A stretch of DNA of 64,000 nt from Alnus glutinosa (taxonomy: Eukaryota > Streptophyta > Magnoliopsida > Fagales > Betulaceae), in NCBI RefSeq assembly GCF_958979055.1, contig NC_084888.1:37281804-37345803 (forward strand). Direction: 5' to 3'. Every line of letters begins with the position of its first letter. Within the stretch, counting starts at the first letter, position 1. The notes beneath the pieces are model-generated. The model was not told the DNA's origin and searched no databases. It worked only from the letters and a program-made list of their open reading frames with translations. Positions 11,920 through 23,341 of this stretch are shown piece after piece. The position numbers were made by a program, and so were the translations under genes.

Positions 11920-12623
11920 GAGAAATGCTAGGGGTACTAACACTTCTACAAATGGACCTTTACAAACTTATGTGGCATTTGGCATAAGACGAAAATGCCC
12001 TTTCAAACCACCAAAAGCTGCACCAAAGAAAAATGCCGATCCAGATCTCTTTCCCATCGCTGGAAAAATCCATCTCGCCGGACAGCCGGTCCTCCAGCCA
12101 CGTCGAAAAACCCCCGGCCCTGATCATCGGCAGCCAGCACGCCCGAGGATCCGGCCGAGCGTGGGACACGGCCAGATCTCTGAGTTTCACCAGATCCGGC
12201 CGAGCGTGGGATTCCGAATCTCTCAAACCCACCCCGGCCGAGAGTGGGTTTCGGCCGGAACTCTCAAACCCACGTTGGCCGAGCGTGGGTTTTCGGCCAG
12301 CGTGGGATACGGCTAGATCTCTGAGTTTCGGCCGGATTTGATGAGATCCAGCCGAGTGTGGGATTCCGAATCTCTCAAACCTATGCTGATCGACAGTGGG
12401 TTTCGCCCGGATCGGGTCAAAATCTGATGGCCGAACCTGTGAGGGGGGGAGAGAGGGATTGCTGGAGATGGGGCGACAAGGACTGGGTTCAACTGGGGAA
12501 GGGTATTTTTGTCTATTTGTTTTAAATAATTTTACCATTAAACTGACGTGGACCCTCATATGAGGCTACACGTCAGTTTGTAAGCTTTCTTTTGTAAAAA
12601 TTTTGGTACATATAGCATTTCTC
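11920..12623. mobile_element. Non-autonomous Mutator-like element with GC-rich core (Pack-MULE-like)
   Basis: The element is 704 bp. Both ends carry GAGAAATGCTA inverted repeats, followed by GTAC-containing subterminal sequence on both sides. Flanks are TTAATATTT (11911-11919) and TTAATCTTT (12624-12632), a 9-bp duplication with one mismatch. The core (about 12000-12480) is GC-rich and open on both strands (132 codons plus, 199 codons minus), unlike the surrounding AT-rich DNA. It contains an internal duplication: the block with AGATCTCTGAGTTTC and GTGGGATTCCGAATCTCTC occurs at about 12174-12226 and again at about 12314-12380. No transposase is present. The core may be captured genomic sequence, but I cannot name the source. 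Confidence 0.8.
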
Positions 12624-12935
12624 TTAATCTTTTAATTAGGTAGAGACAACTAGGAAGAAATTTCTTTTGAGTTGAAAAACTACTCATAACCAAAGTCTCA
12701 AATCTCAAAACACCAAAAGCTTCGCACTGTAACAAAAAATTAAAAAAAAAATTAAAAAATTATACTTCTTCATAAAAGAGAAATTCTTTTTCTAATTCTT
12801 TTGGTACGGCTTCCTATATATAAAAACTACTTCCTTCATATACAAGCGTAGCCATCTTAGGCTAAACCCTACTTAATTGGACTTAATTATTCTGAAGCGG
12901 CTAATGAATCTTTGAAAACAATACTTATTTATAAG

Positions 12936-13135
12936 CAGGGGCGGTCCTACATGGGCTGGGGGGGTGGCTTCGCCCCCCAGCCCCAAAATTTTTTCCTAAA
13001 ATTTTTTTTTTCAAAAAAAAAAAGAAAAAAATTTAAATTTTACTCCCTAATTTTTTAATTTTTTTAGTTTTGTCCTCTCAAATTTTTTTTTTTCGATTTG
13101 ACCCCTCCATTTTTAAGAGCCTGGGTCCGCCACCG
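12936..13135. mobile_element. hAT-type MITE
   Basis: The element is 200 bp with imperfect terminal inverted repeats CAGGGGCGGTCC against CGGTGGCGGACC. It is flanked by a perfect 8-bp duplication TTTATAAG (12928-12935, 13136-13143), the hAT signature. The interior is A- and T-runs with no coding capacity. Confidence 0.82.
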
Positions 13136-13179
13136 TTTATAAGCAAGCTAGCATCAAATTCCTTACATATTTTTCTTAT

Positions 13180-13362
13180 GAATAATGATTCAATGCCACC
13201 TAAATATACAACTTTTCACTACCTTACCTATGTGGCAAGGTGGTCCTCTATTATTTTTTGAGTTTTTTTATTTTTTAAAAATAAATTAAGGTGGGGGACC
13301 ACCTTGTCACATAGACAAAGTAGTAAAAAATTGTATATTTAGATGGTAGTGTATCATTACTC
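13180..13362. mobile_element. MITE family A, copy 1 (Mutator-like, 9-bp duplication)
   Basis: A 183-bp foldback element. The left arm starts GAATAATGATTCAATGCCACC and the right arm mirrors it (GAGTAATGATACACTACCA). A perfect 9-bp duplication TTTTCTTAT flanks it (13171-13179, 13363-13371). A second copy of the same length is at 29895-30077. This copy ends just upstream of CHX exon 2. Confidence 0.87.
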
Positions 13363-15848
13363 TTTTCTTATATACGTGGCATTATTTTAGGACCTTCTGT
13401 CCTGTCGCACAACCATGCAATCAAGGAAAGATTGTTCCTTCCAAAAGAGATGGCGGTGTTAAATACAATGGCCATCGTGGGCGCAATGTACTCAATCTTC
13501 CTTATTGCAGTGAAAATGGACACCTCCATGGTCTTAAGGACGGCAAGGAACGCTTGGATCATTGGTTTAACAGGCATTGTGCTTCCTTTTTTCACAGTCT
13601 AGTTCCTTGTTTTCTCGCCAGCCTCGTTGATCAACGACGTCCTTCCTGAAGCGCGAAACACGACAGGCTTCCCGTTCTTCATTGCCGCTTCCGTATCCTT
13701 ATCATTTTTCCCTGTCGTTGCAAATGCTTTAGAAGAACTCAACCTTATAACTACCGAGTTGGGCCTGCTTGCCCTATCTACGGCACTCGTCAATGATGTG
13801 ATGCAATGGTTCTTCGTGTCACTCAGTGTAATCATTTTGCATAACGACGTGTCGCAGGCAATCAAGATTTTCGCTGCCTTCTCTGTATTGGTGATTTTTA
13901 CCGTCTTTGTGGTACGGCCGGCAATAGTTCTGATCATCAGGAAAACCCCAGAAGGGAAAGAGGTACCTGAAGTCTACATTGTACTAACACTAGTCGGAGT
14001 TTTAGCCATGGGATTTATCACCGACTTTATAGGCACGTCTATTATTTACGGGGCTCTAATTCTGGGGTTTATTATACCGGACGGACCTCCTATGGGCTCA
14101 ATTTTAGTAGAGAAGTCAGAATTTCTTGTCTCCGAGGTTCTTCTGCCATTGCTCTTTGTCCGCGTTGGCTACGAAATGAATGTCCATGCCATTCGAAATT
14201 GGGATGCCTTTATCACATTGGGGTGCATCCTTTTTGCTGGATACTTTGCCAAGTTTGTGGGGATAGTGCTAGCTTCACTGTCTTTCAAACTGAGGCCTAA
14301 ACATGCTTTCTTGCTCAGCCTAATTATGAATAACAAGGGCATTATTGAGCTTAACACTTATTTCCAGTGGAGAAACCGCGAGGTTAGACTTTGGCTCTCC
14401 TTGTTGAAATTTTTGTTCTCTATCTTTTGTTTTAATTTCTATTCTCAAAAGTAAAAATATATATTAACAAACAACCCAATGCAAATTTATCAAACACACT
14501 CTGAAAAATACAAAATAGATTTTAACTTGATGTCAAGTGATCAAAACAGTACTTTTTCAAAACACGTTAATTAACAAACTTTCTTTCTCTATTAATTTAA
14601 CCCCTTTGCAGTTCTTTCATTTTCAATGACATATATATATATATATTATATACAAGCGTATTTAACTAATTATTTATGGGCTACATGTTCACCTTATTTG
14701 TGTTACTAATGTGGCAGTTACTTGATGAGCAATCGTATGCTGTAATGGTGTTGTCCATGCTTGTTATGACCGCAATTGTATCTCCATTGATAGAAATCTT
14801 ATACAAGCCTAAGGAACGACTCGATACGTCAAACATGCACAAACCCATGAGAACAATCCAAACCATGTCGCGTGCCACCGAGTTTCAGATCATCTCTTGC
14901 GTCCACAACTAAGAAAATGTGCCCGGCATGATCAACCTCCTCGAAGCCTCCAACCTAACAAAACTAAGGCCGATCTGCGCCTACGTGATCCACCTCGTGG
15001 AACTCGTGGGTCGAGCCACTCCACTTCTTATTCATCCCAATAAGCGAAAGAGGAGATCATACATGAGGTTCGCCGACAGCTACTCAAACTCCGATCACAT
15101 CTTGTGCGCCTTTGAGAACTACGCCAGGAACGCAAGTGACCGAGTTACGGTCCAGCCATTGACGATGATCGTCCCTACAGGGGTATGCACCGAAACATTT
15201 GCAGGCTCGCTAAAGACAAACTAGCCTCTCATCATTGTTCCCCACCATGAGAACCAGCGAACTATTCAAGGCAACCGTATCGCCACAGCAATACGTGATC
15301 TAAATACCAATATACAAACATATGGCCCTTGCACGGTGGGCGTTCTAGTCGACAGGGGCTTGCGTACCGGGAGCTGCAATCATTTCTCTTACCATGTCGC
15401 AGTGGTTTTCATTGGCGGACAGGACGACCACGAGGCCCTTGCATATGCGGCACGTATGTCAGGCCATGCCGACGTGAGTGTCACTGTGATGCGCATTATC
15501 TTGTGCGACAAGAAATGGGAGAAAGAGGACGAGAAGTTGGACATGTTTTTGGACGAAGCTATGTTTGACGAGCTAAAGATCAAGAGTATTACAAATGCGT
15601 GCGTGGTGTGTAGGGAGGTTGTGGTGGAGGATAGTGAAGCAGTGATAGATGCAATTCGTTCTCTTAAGTGCAATTACGACCTTGTGATAGTGGGGCGGCG
15701 CCACCGGGCCATGGTGGGACGCGACGTAGAAATGCCTAATTTTGAAGAGCACGAGGACTTGGGACTGATCGGCGATGTACGTACTTGCTTCGACCAACTT
15801 CAATGGAATTTGGTTGTCTGTGTTGGTCCTGCGGAGTACTGTTTGTAG

Positions 15849-17363
15849 GTAAAGGTTAATGGTACAAAGCCGTTTTGAAATTTGCTCTTAGAATATGATC
15901 TATGAAGCATGACATTCACATGTGCATGTGAATAAAAATGAAAATGCTCATCCATAGCCAATAATTTAGAGACTATGTTCAGATATCAGCAAAAACCAGT
16001 CTATTACCTTATATTGAACAAGAACGTTATTAAATTGTCCTTCATGGTTTCACGAACAATACTCTCATTTTCATCTTCAACTATGAGAACCTCTTCGATC
16101 ATGCTTAGCCATTCTACAGATCATAAGCATTCTCAATTTTTACATTGGCGGACTAGATTGTGAACCAAGCCCATCAACCATACCATGAAGCAATATTGGC
16201 AGCTGCCTGATTTCTTACAGCGATAAATGCCACTGTAAGTAGTAACAATAGCATTTCTCTTTCATTATACTGACAAAGTCAAAATAAAGGACTAACTAGC
16301 AAAAACGAGGTCCAACAAAAAAGTAAGTGCACAGCATAAGCTACATAGAAATAATTTAGTCACAAACAGATAGAAAAAGATATAAAATTAATTGACATGT
16401 ATATATGTATATTATATCAAAATTTCGCTTATAGGCTTCTCAATATGTTTTAAGGTAAATTTATAAAAGATTCATGAGTAAATACGTCTTTTGTGATCAC
16501 TCAATTTTAAAAAATCAATTTTGATAGCATCCATTTTTTACGCTGAATAGAATAGTGATTATTCTGCATGCAGGCTATTCAATGGATAGTTTGGAAGAAA
16601 GAAAACAGAATAATTATCTCAAAACACAGAGACAAACTCTGAGAAAATATCAATAATCGATCGTCTCTTCAAAAACGCTCATAAGTCGGGCTAAAATAGC
16701 TGAAAATTACCAAAATAGCAAAACCCTTAATAACCTTAGTAAAACGAAATATAGAATAAAATAAGTCGGCTGCCAAAAATCTGGCTTAAATAGGGCTCAG
16801 AATCACCTCCTAAACAATAAACGAAAAGTTACTATAAATGAAAAAATAAAAAATAAAATAAAATAAAATAAAATTAGGGTTTTTAAAGGGAAAACAGCGG
16901 ATTTTGGGCTCGAAACAAGGTTCACCGAGTGTCGCTGGTGGCCACGACGTGTGCGTCGAAGAGAGCTTTCTGAATTGGGGTCATATGCGCGAATCGGACA
17001 CTCGAAGCCAAAGTTATGGCTAAAATACTGTAGTGCATTCGAAAATTACTTCAATTAGCCTAGATCACGATTTCTTGCCAATCTTGTGCTGATCTGCCTG
17101 CTTCAGGTAATTCAGCGCCATCAATGTGCAATTTGACAGTTCAACATTGTTTGACTCGGATCCCCTTACATCAATTTTTCAGGAATTTAAAATGGATCAT
17201 TCCATGTGTTCTCCAATCTTAAAAAAGAAGCAAAAAAAGAAAAAAATTACCCCCATGTGCAGAGCCACCCCGGCCAACTGGTGGCTCACTTAGCGAAAGA
17301 ATGAACCAATTGGGGAATCCTGATTTTCCTTGAAGCAATCCTGGTTTTCCTTCAAATGGGAGC
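15849..17363. other. Intergenic DNA with a possible unclassified repeat
   Basis: No gene supported. The block 16590-17180 (AAGTCGG words, an (AAAAT)n run near 16840-16875, then a GC-richer stretch to 17180) looks like the edge of an old retroelement, but I see no paired LTR, PBS or coding relic. Around 17270-17390 the phrase GTGGCTCAC followed by GCGAAAGAAT occurs twice. Confidence 0.35.
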
Positions 17364-17912
17364 ATGGTGGCTCACTATGCGAAAGAATCAAGCAAGCAAC
17401 TTGCTGCTGGGATTGTGAACCTCGGAGACATGGGGTATAAGAAGCTCTCCGGGAACTGCTCTGAGCTTCTACCTGATGCTAATACAATTCACTGCAATCG
17501 GGGAACCCTGGCTGGAAAGGCAATGGGACTGTTTATGTCAATTTAACGGATGTAGAAAATGTTGGAATGGTACATGCTTTTCTCAAGTTCGCTTTTAGAC
17601 ACCATCTATATGATAGGGGAATGCTAAAAATCCTCCCCTCATACCCCTTTTGTCCACCTCTTTTGCTTAAAATCAATTTTTTTATTGAAAATGAAAGATG
17701 AAGGGTGGATGAGGGGTGCATGTGTAGCACCCCTCTATATGATAATATGATATTACTTGGTGAAGTGCATTCATTTGGATAAATGGTCCTCTGTAGCTAT
17801 ACTTGTGGTAGCTATGGCAGGGTGAAAATCCTGAAAGAATGGGCGGAGGCGAGGCCATTCAAAAATACTGCTGGGAAGTCCGAGGAGATCGAGGTTTCGG
17901 GGGACAGTTTGT
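17364..17912 (+). pseudogene. Unidentified gene fragment, interrupted by a MITE
   Basis: From 17364 a 60-codon stretch reads like real protein (AKESSKQLAAGIVNLGDMG, then CNRGTLAGKAMGL) and stops at 17544. After the MITE at 17616-17735, another coding-like segment (about 17818-17911) encodes ILKEWAEARPFKNTAGKSEE and ends VSGDSL-stop. The two may be exons of one decayed gene. I do not recognise the family. The MITE, the short frames and the lack of a start region suggest a pseudogene. It ends where the laccase duplication begins. Confidence 0.3.
17616..17735. mobile_element. MITE family B, copy 1 (9-bp duplication)
   Basis: A 120-bp element with ends GGGGAATGCTA and GAGGGGTGCTA (complement of the right end). 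A perfect 9-bp duplication TATATGATA flanks it (17607-17615, 17736-17744). A longer relative in opposite orientation is at 52854-53042. Confidence 0.82.
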
Positions 17913-18724
17913 AAACTTGAAGAAACTCATTTTTTGGATTTTTCCTATCATTCATTCTCGTTGTTTTCTTGCTTAAAGCGCTGAACAATCACGGAAAAAT
18001 TATAACTTTTGTTCTAATAACAAGTTAAACTTACTAAAAAAAAATTGAATTTAATCATTTAATTAATATTATAAATCATTCAATCAAAGTGCATAAAATT
18101 GAAATGCTTAACATGCCACATAGTGCTTCCTATTTCCTTTAGTATTTCATTTTCACTAGAATTATCCATTAGGCTCCCCTGAATGTCAAAACTAGAAGTC
18201 CTCCACATCAGTTCTACTTTCGATCTCTTAGGCCCCACTTTGCTGGCAAATAGGGCCTTACTAAACATCCTCAGAGACACCTGTCTGCAGGGGATACCTT
18301 CATTATCTGCCATTTTGTGATTACGTTGCTTTCCGCATTAGAATGTTCTTGATTTTATCAGTCTATCTATATTGGTACTGTTCAAGAAAAATAAAAAAGA
18401 GGATCTTTTATACTGATAAAAATATTCCAAGTTTAAAATCTGTCTTCAACATTATCTATTGTAAAACAACAAAAAATACATCTCAAACCAAGAAGCATGT
18501 CGGGTCTATAGCGAAATTAGATGGTACTTCAGTGTTGCAACTACTTCACCATCTCCTCTAAACCCGCTTTATCTATCAAAAAGAACAATGAAACAGAGCA
18601 AGAACTAGGTCCCCAAATGCAGGGAAAACAACAGAGGAATCGTGTAATAATATAGCAGGAAAAAAAAAAAAAGAAGCCCTGTTGCGGGCTTATGAATTTG
18701 GTGGTAATTATTCTGTTGATGATC

Positions 18725-20277
18725 TTAACAAAGTGGCAAATCCGCTGGAGGAGGCTCGATCGACTGCAATTCTCCTACTCCATTATCTACCAAGAACACC
18801 ATGGCCAAACCCCAGCCGATATGAACATCCAAGTGACAGTGCATTAGCCAGGCACCTATATAAGTCAAACAGAGATGGTTGAATTCATATCAATGTAACA
18901 ACCGAATATATAATGGAAATTGTAATCTATGTGAACTTCTGAGTAACTTTTACCTGGATTGTCAGCGACAAATCTTATGACTGCCCATCCACTCACAGGT
19001 ACTGCCACTGTGTTCCTAAGAGGTGGATCAACAAGGTTAAATTTTGCTGTATCAGTCTTGGAATTGAAATTTCCAAAACCCTCCGCAATGATGTAGAAAT
19101 CGTATCCGTGAAGATGAATTGGGTGGTTCTCAGGGGAGATGATACTTGTGCCTTGTAATACGACCTGCACCCTTGACCCGTACTTCAACGGGTACCCTCT
19201 AGTTCCCCGAACAGGTTGCCACAGTGAGCGGCTGACATTGCCTGTGTAATCAAATTTCAGGGGTGGGTTTGGTGGGAAATCATTGGTGAAAACTCCAGGT
19301 ATGCCTTGCTCATAAGCCTGCAGTATGGAGATGTTGGATGGGAGAACAAAAGACACATTGTTCATGCTGGCAGCGACACGCGTTCCGTTGGGCCCCTGGC
19401 ATCTCCTGGTTTTATTAAGATGTTTTGGGCATTGGATGAGTCCTACACCGAATGTGAAGAAGAGATTTGCATCTATCTCAGTGGGGACTTCCACTTTCCT
19501 GGGACTTCTGAAGCTGCTACTGAAGGCAGTGACAGTGGCTGTGTCATTGAAAGCCGGTAGAGGGGGCATAACCGGTTTGCTTGATGCACAGTTTTTGGCA
19601 GCGCAAGGAGCAGACTTGTATTCAAGAATGGCTGTGGTGGTGGTGTTGTCGAATGGTACACCTGGGGCACTAGCGTAGGCGCGTCCTGCCACGTAGTATC
19701 GAGCCGGAGGCTGGTTGGCATTGATCAAAACGTCGGTGGTCTGACCAGGGCCTAGCATGAGGACGGTGGTGGTGAAGGGCTTGGTATAGGAGGCATCAGC
19801 ACCAACAACTGTGAGCTTGTGGTTGGCAACCGTGAAGAACAGCGCTTGGTTCAGGGCGGCATTGATGACTCGGAGGAGGTTTGTCTCGCCGGAGTCTATT
19901 GGAACTATGACAGTGTCTGCATAGGCAATCAAGTCATCTTCTTTGAAATCGATATTGAAGCATAACAAGTAATAAATCGATATTTAGATCCCGTCAATCC
20001 CGTCAATCCTTTTAAAAAGGTCGTCCCAATAGTCAAAGCTATTTTTTAACGTAGCAAAATAAGAGACCAATCTCATCAGAGAAATGCTGTTAGAGCACGT
20101 TGGATCAAGTAAAAGTTTTTCTAAATTTATAATAAATAATAAACTTACAAAAACACTTCTTTATTGAATTATTTATCCTAAATCTAAAATAGAATTTTGA
20201 TAAATTTGTAAATAGTGCAACTCTACATATGAAATTGCACTATTTATCAATCTATTCATTATTGTATTATTTTCTAC

Positions 20278-20308
<31 letters not shown>

Positions 20309-22616
20309 TTATCCAAGCTAGCGTAATGCTACAAAATAAAAGAAAATAAAAGAAAGGTACGTTGGGAAGAAAGTCCAGAGTATTGGCCGGGCCGATGCAG
20401 TAAAGAAATAGTTCTTTACAGTACTAAAAGAGACCAATCTCAGTTGAATGCCTTCTCGTATAATTGAAAAGCTTTTGCAGCCAGAAAGGACGTAGGTCTA
20501 GCAAAGACATAGCAACCCAAGGACGCGTTAATTGATCATTATGACCGAAAAAGTAGAAAAAGAAGAAGCTAGCTTCGAGCTGGATGTACGTATTCAATCC
20601 AAACGACGCTTAACTCATTATGACATCAGTTGTGGGCCTTGCGGCGCCCCATATGCCATCATGACTATTTGACCTATTAAATGTATGCATGTTAAATGTT
20701 TATTCATGTTATAATTGGGGGTTCATGCTCGATCCACCTGTTATTTACCACGGCTGCAATTAAAATATAGACACTCGTGTAATCGTCTAAGTGCATTTTT
20801 AATGACTTTTAGCCAAGAGTCATTTTCACTTTTACGCTAAAATAACCGACTAATTTACTAAAAAGTTTATCCATCCAATTATACAAATCAAATGCAAAAA
20901 GCATTTGTCATATAACTTCACATGTAGATTGAGTTGTACTATTCACACATGCATGTATCTATTTTTTTATTTGTTTATCTTTCTTTGACTAGATCTCTCT
21001 CTCTCCCTTATGTCTCACCAAAACTCATTTAATATATATATATATATATATATGAATTTGATTAATTATATTTCAAAGCATGTCTATATGATAAAATTTA
21101 TATTTGCCATTATAAAGTCACACTAATGCGACCCACCTCAGATGAGAACAAAAAAATTTCTAACTTCATAGCAAATTATTATCCAAAAAAAAAAATGACC
21201 ATGTTAAAAAAAATGTCTTACCGTTTAAAAAATGTCTTAGAATTAAAATAAAGGAAAATAAATAAATAAAAAAAGAAGAAGAAAGAAAAGAATATTTATA
21301 TGATATAGTGAAATAATAGATAATATGATGTATGGTACCTTTTAAAATCTATTATTTAAAATAGAAAAAGTAAGTTTTAATTAACCATTTTACATATAAA
21401 AATGCATAAGCCATTGGAATTGAGTCCTCTAAGTAGTACTTATTTTTATAAAAGTTGTAGTGTAACATTTTCTGATCCAATGATCCTTAATGACGACTGA
21501 AAGAGGTAATCAATTTAGATTAATTTTCAGAAGCAAACCTTTGCTGGAGCACTTGTAAAGATCGCCAGGTTGACCGTTAATGGTGTATGCATCTGACACG
21601 TTTGGAACTCCTCCTGTGCGAGTCGCCTCCCTCACAACATCGATGGGTTTTGCATCCCACCATTCACCTAATAATTATTATTCATCGTAATTCTTCATCG
21701 TTACTTATTTAATCATCATTAATGCAATCAAAATGTTAAAAAAGAAAAAAAGAAAGAAGAAAGAAGCTAAATTAAGAGGTGTTTGTGAAATAAATTAAGG
21801 GAGCATTACCAAGCAGAATGGGTGTTTCACGCTTTGGCTTAGTGAATGGGTAGGAATCTCCTTCTTTAGGACGAATAATGAGGGCTCCATAAACGGTGGC
21901 TCTAAGCCATGAGCTATGAGCATGCCACCACAATGTCCCTTCTTGTCCTTGAATCGTGAAACGATATGTGTAATTTCCTCCTGGCCGAATAGGGCACTGT
22001 GTCACAAATTCAGGTCCGTCTGCCCATCCTGTTCTCATTTGCCGAATACCATGCCTGAACAATAATGTTTTTTTTTTTTGGTACGTGAAAAATAATGTTT
22101 TTAGTTAATTATCAAGTAAAAGAGTTAAAGTCGCTATATGTATGTAGATATCCATGTAAATATGGACATGCATGCGTGTCCCGTGGATAGAATTAGCTAG
22201 TAAAGGACAAATAAGTGTATGTTTACGTTCATCAAGAGCTCGATCATGCATGCAATTACCAGTGAATGGTGGCATTGTAGCGAGCTTTGTTTATGACTTT
22301 GACAATTAGAGTATCACCATTATTCACTTCCAAGGTTGGACCCGGATATTGCCCGTTCACCGTGATGGTGTTGTGGGTTTTGCACAGCCTCTTCACTGGT
22401 GTTGCTTGAATCTGTTTCAGGCCAAACAGTACGGTATTTAATTATAATAATTAGAGGAAGAAGATAGAATGGAGAGAGAGAGAGAGAACATACGACAAAT
22501 TCATGCCGGTGAGTTTTGGCTTGTGAAGAGGACTTCGCTGAAGCAAAGAGAAGCAAAAGACCAAAGAAAATGAAGGAGCACCGAGAACTGGCAAAATTGC
22601 TCTTGAGGGCCTCCAT
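18725..22616 (-). CDS. LAC12-like: Laccase, LAC12/LAC5-type, copy 1 (intact, six exons)
   Basis: Secreted blue multicopper oxidase of the cell wall that oxidises phenolics such as monolignols with reduction of O2 to water. Minus-strand exons are 22494-22616, 22260-22411, 21810-22054, 21539-21667, 18954-19916 and 18725-18855. All introns are GT-AG, and the 152-, 245- and 129-bp exon lengths are the usual plant laccase pattern. They join in frame to 580 residues. Residues 1-30 are a signal peptide (hydrophobic FFGLLLLFA). Copper ligands are present: HWHG at about 91-94, WWHAH near 135, HPIHLHG and HCHLDVH near the C-terminus, with Leu in the axial position. Many N-x-S/T sites fit a secreted glycoprotein. 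The start is the ATG directly before the signal peptide. Intron 4 (19917-21538) is 1.6 kb, against 0.37 kb in copy 2. Reading through the 18954 donor gives only a short false extension. Confidence 0.95.
20076..20427. mobile_element. Direct-repeat-bounded insertion in intron 4 of laccase copy 1
   Basis: The 15-bp word AAGAGACCAATCTCA stands at both 20061-20075 and 20428-20442, as a target-site duplication would. The enclosed 352 bp includes a 29-A run (about 20277-20305). Copy 2 lacks this block. The long duplication and A-run suggest retroposition, but the A-run is internal and no LINE or SINE motif is recognisable. Confidence 0.45.
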
Positions 22617-22717
22617 CTCAAGTACTAAGCCTCCGTATGATGATTGATGATTAAGGTGATAATGGAAATGAGAAGTGAGAAGTGAGAAGTGAGTGACATG
22701 CATGCAGCAGGAGGCTC

Positions 22718-22724
22718 TTTTATA
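22718..22724 (-). promoter_or_regulatory. TATA box of laccase copy 1
   Basis: TATAAAA on the minus strand, about 100 bp upstream of the ATG. The same TATAAAAGAGC context is conserved upstream of copy 2. Confidence 0.6.
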
Positions 22725-23341
22725 GGAGAGAAAAAGGGGTTTAATAATTATGAGGCTGGCAGATTAGGTTTTAATGCAACAAACTTGGTTCAAACCTGTG
22801 GTAGTTTGTTGCACCCACTGGCCTATCAAATTAAGTGCATAATTTCAGTAATGAACGCTTGCTTCACAAGTCTTCTTTCTTTAGGGGTTGAACTTTTTCA
22901 CCCAAAAAAAAAAACGTTGGGGTTGAATTTCAATTGAAAATACTATACCAAGGGCATATAGATATATAGAGGACCATCATCCTTTAAAAAAAAATGTGCT
23001 TTTTTGTTTTGATTTGAGTAAAAAATGTTATGATATAACATAAAAATAATTTTTTTTTTTTTTTTTTTTGTGTTTTGAATGAGTTTGATACGTGCTAAAG
23101 GCTTTTAGAAAGGAATAGTTTACAACTTTTGCATTAGTCCAAGCTGCCTTTTCCTCATAACAGGGGGCATGAGTTGAAAAATTATGGTGATGTTTGGCCT
23201 AAAAAGCGCACGTGGGGTAGTTTTTGTCAGGTTAGATGGATTGAAAATGCTAACGGAATGACTATATTACAAATTTTTGTAATTTTGTTAAAATTGATTG
23301 TAACTTTTTTTATTTTAAAGACAAAATTACAATTTATACTC

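Larger units (their letters stand above)
10371..15848 (+). pseudogene. CHX-type cation/H+ antiporter (CPA2 family) pseudogene
   Basis: CHX proteins are plant Na+/K+-H+ exchangers of endomembranes or plasma membrane, usually near 800 residues. Three pieces remain. Exon 1 remnant (about 10371-10511) encodes FASRLVYFVLRPFKQPKIV before a GTATAT donor. Exon 2 (from about 13378, reading GIILGPSVL, to 14382) holds the exchanger core. Exon 3 (14718-15848) holds the C-terminal regulatory part, with LLEASN and FIGGQDDHEALAYA motifs. Intron 2 (14383-14717) has GT-AG ends and keeps phase. Lesions are TAG at 13600-13602, TAA at 14910-14912 where homologues have Glu, a compensated frameshift at about 15184-15227 with a TAG at 15222-15224, no clear N-terminus and no AG acceptor before GIILGPS. 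Intron 1 (10512-13377) contains four TIR elements, the last ending 15 bp before exon 2. The family is clear; the subclass is not. Confidence 0.88.

Noticed and set aside
19306..19678. Plus-strand frames across the laccase exon (also 32224-32647)
   Set aside because: Antisense shadows of GC-balanced laccase coding sequence; splice sites and copper motifs fix the minus strand.
19800..19870. miR397 target site in the laccase genes
   Set aside because: The segment encoding VINAALNQ is where many laccases carry the site, but against the miR397 sequence as I remember it there are about six mismatches, so regulation is not supported here.
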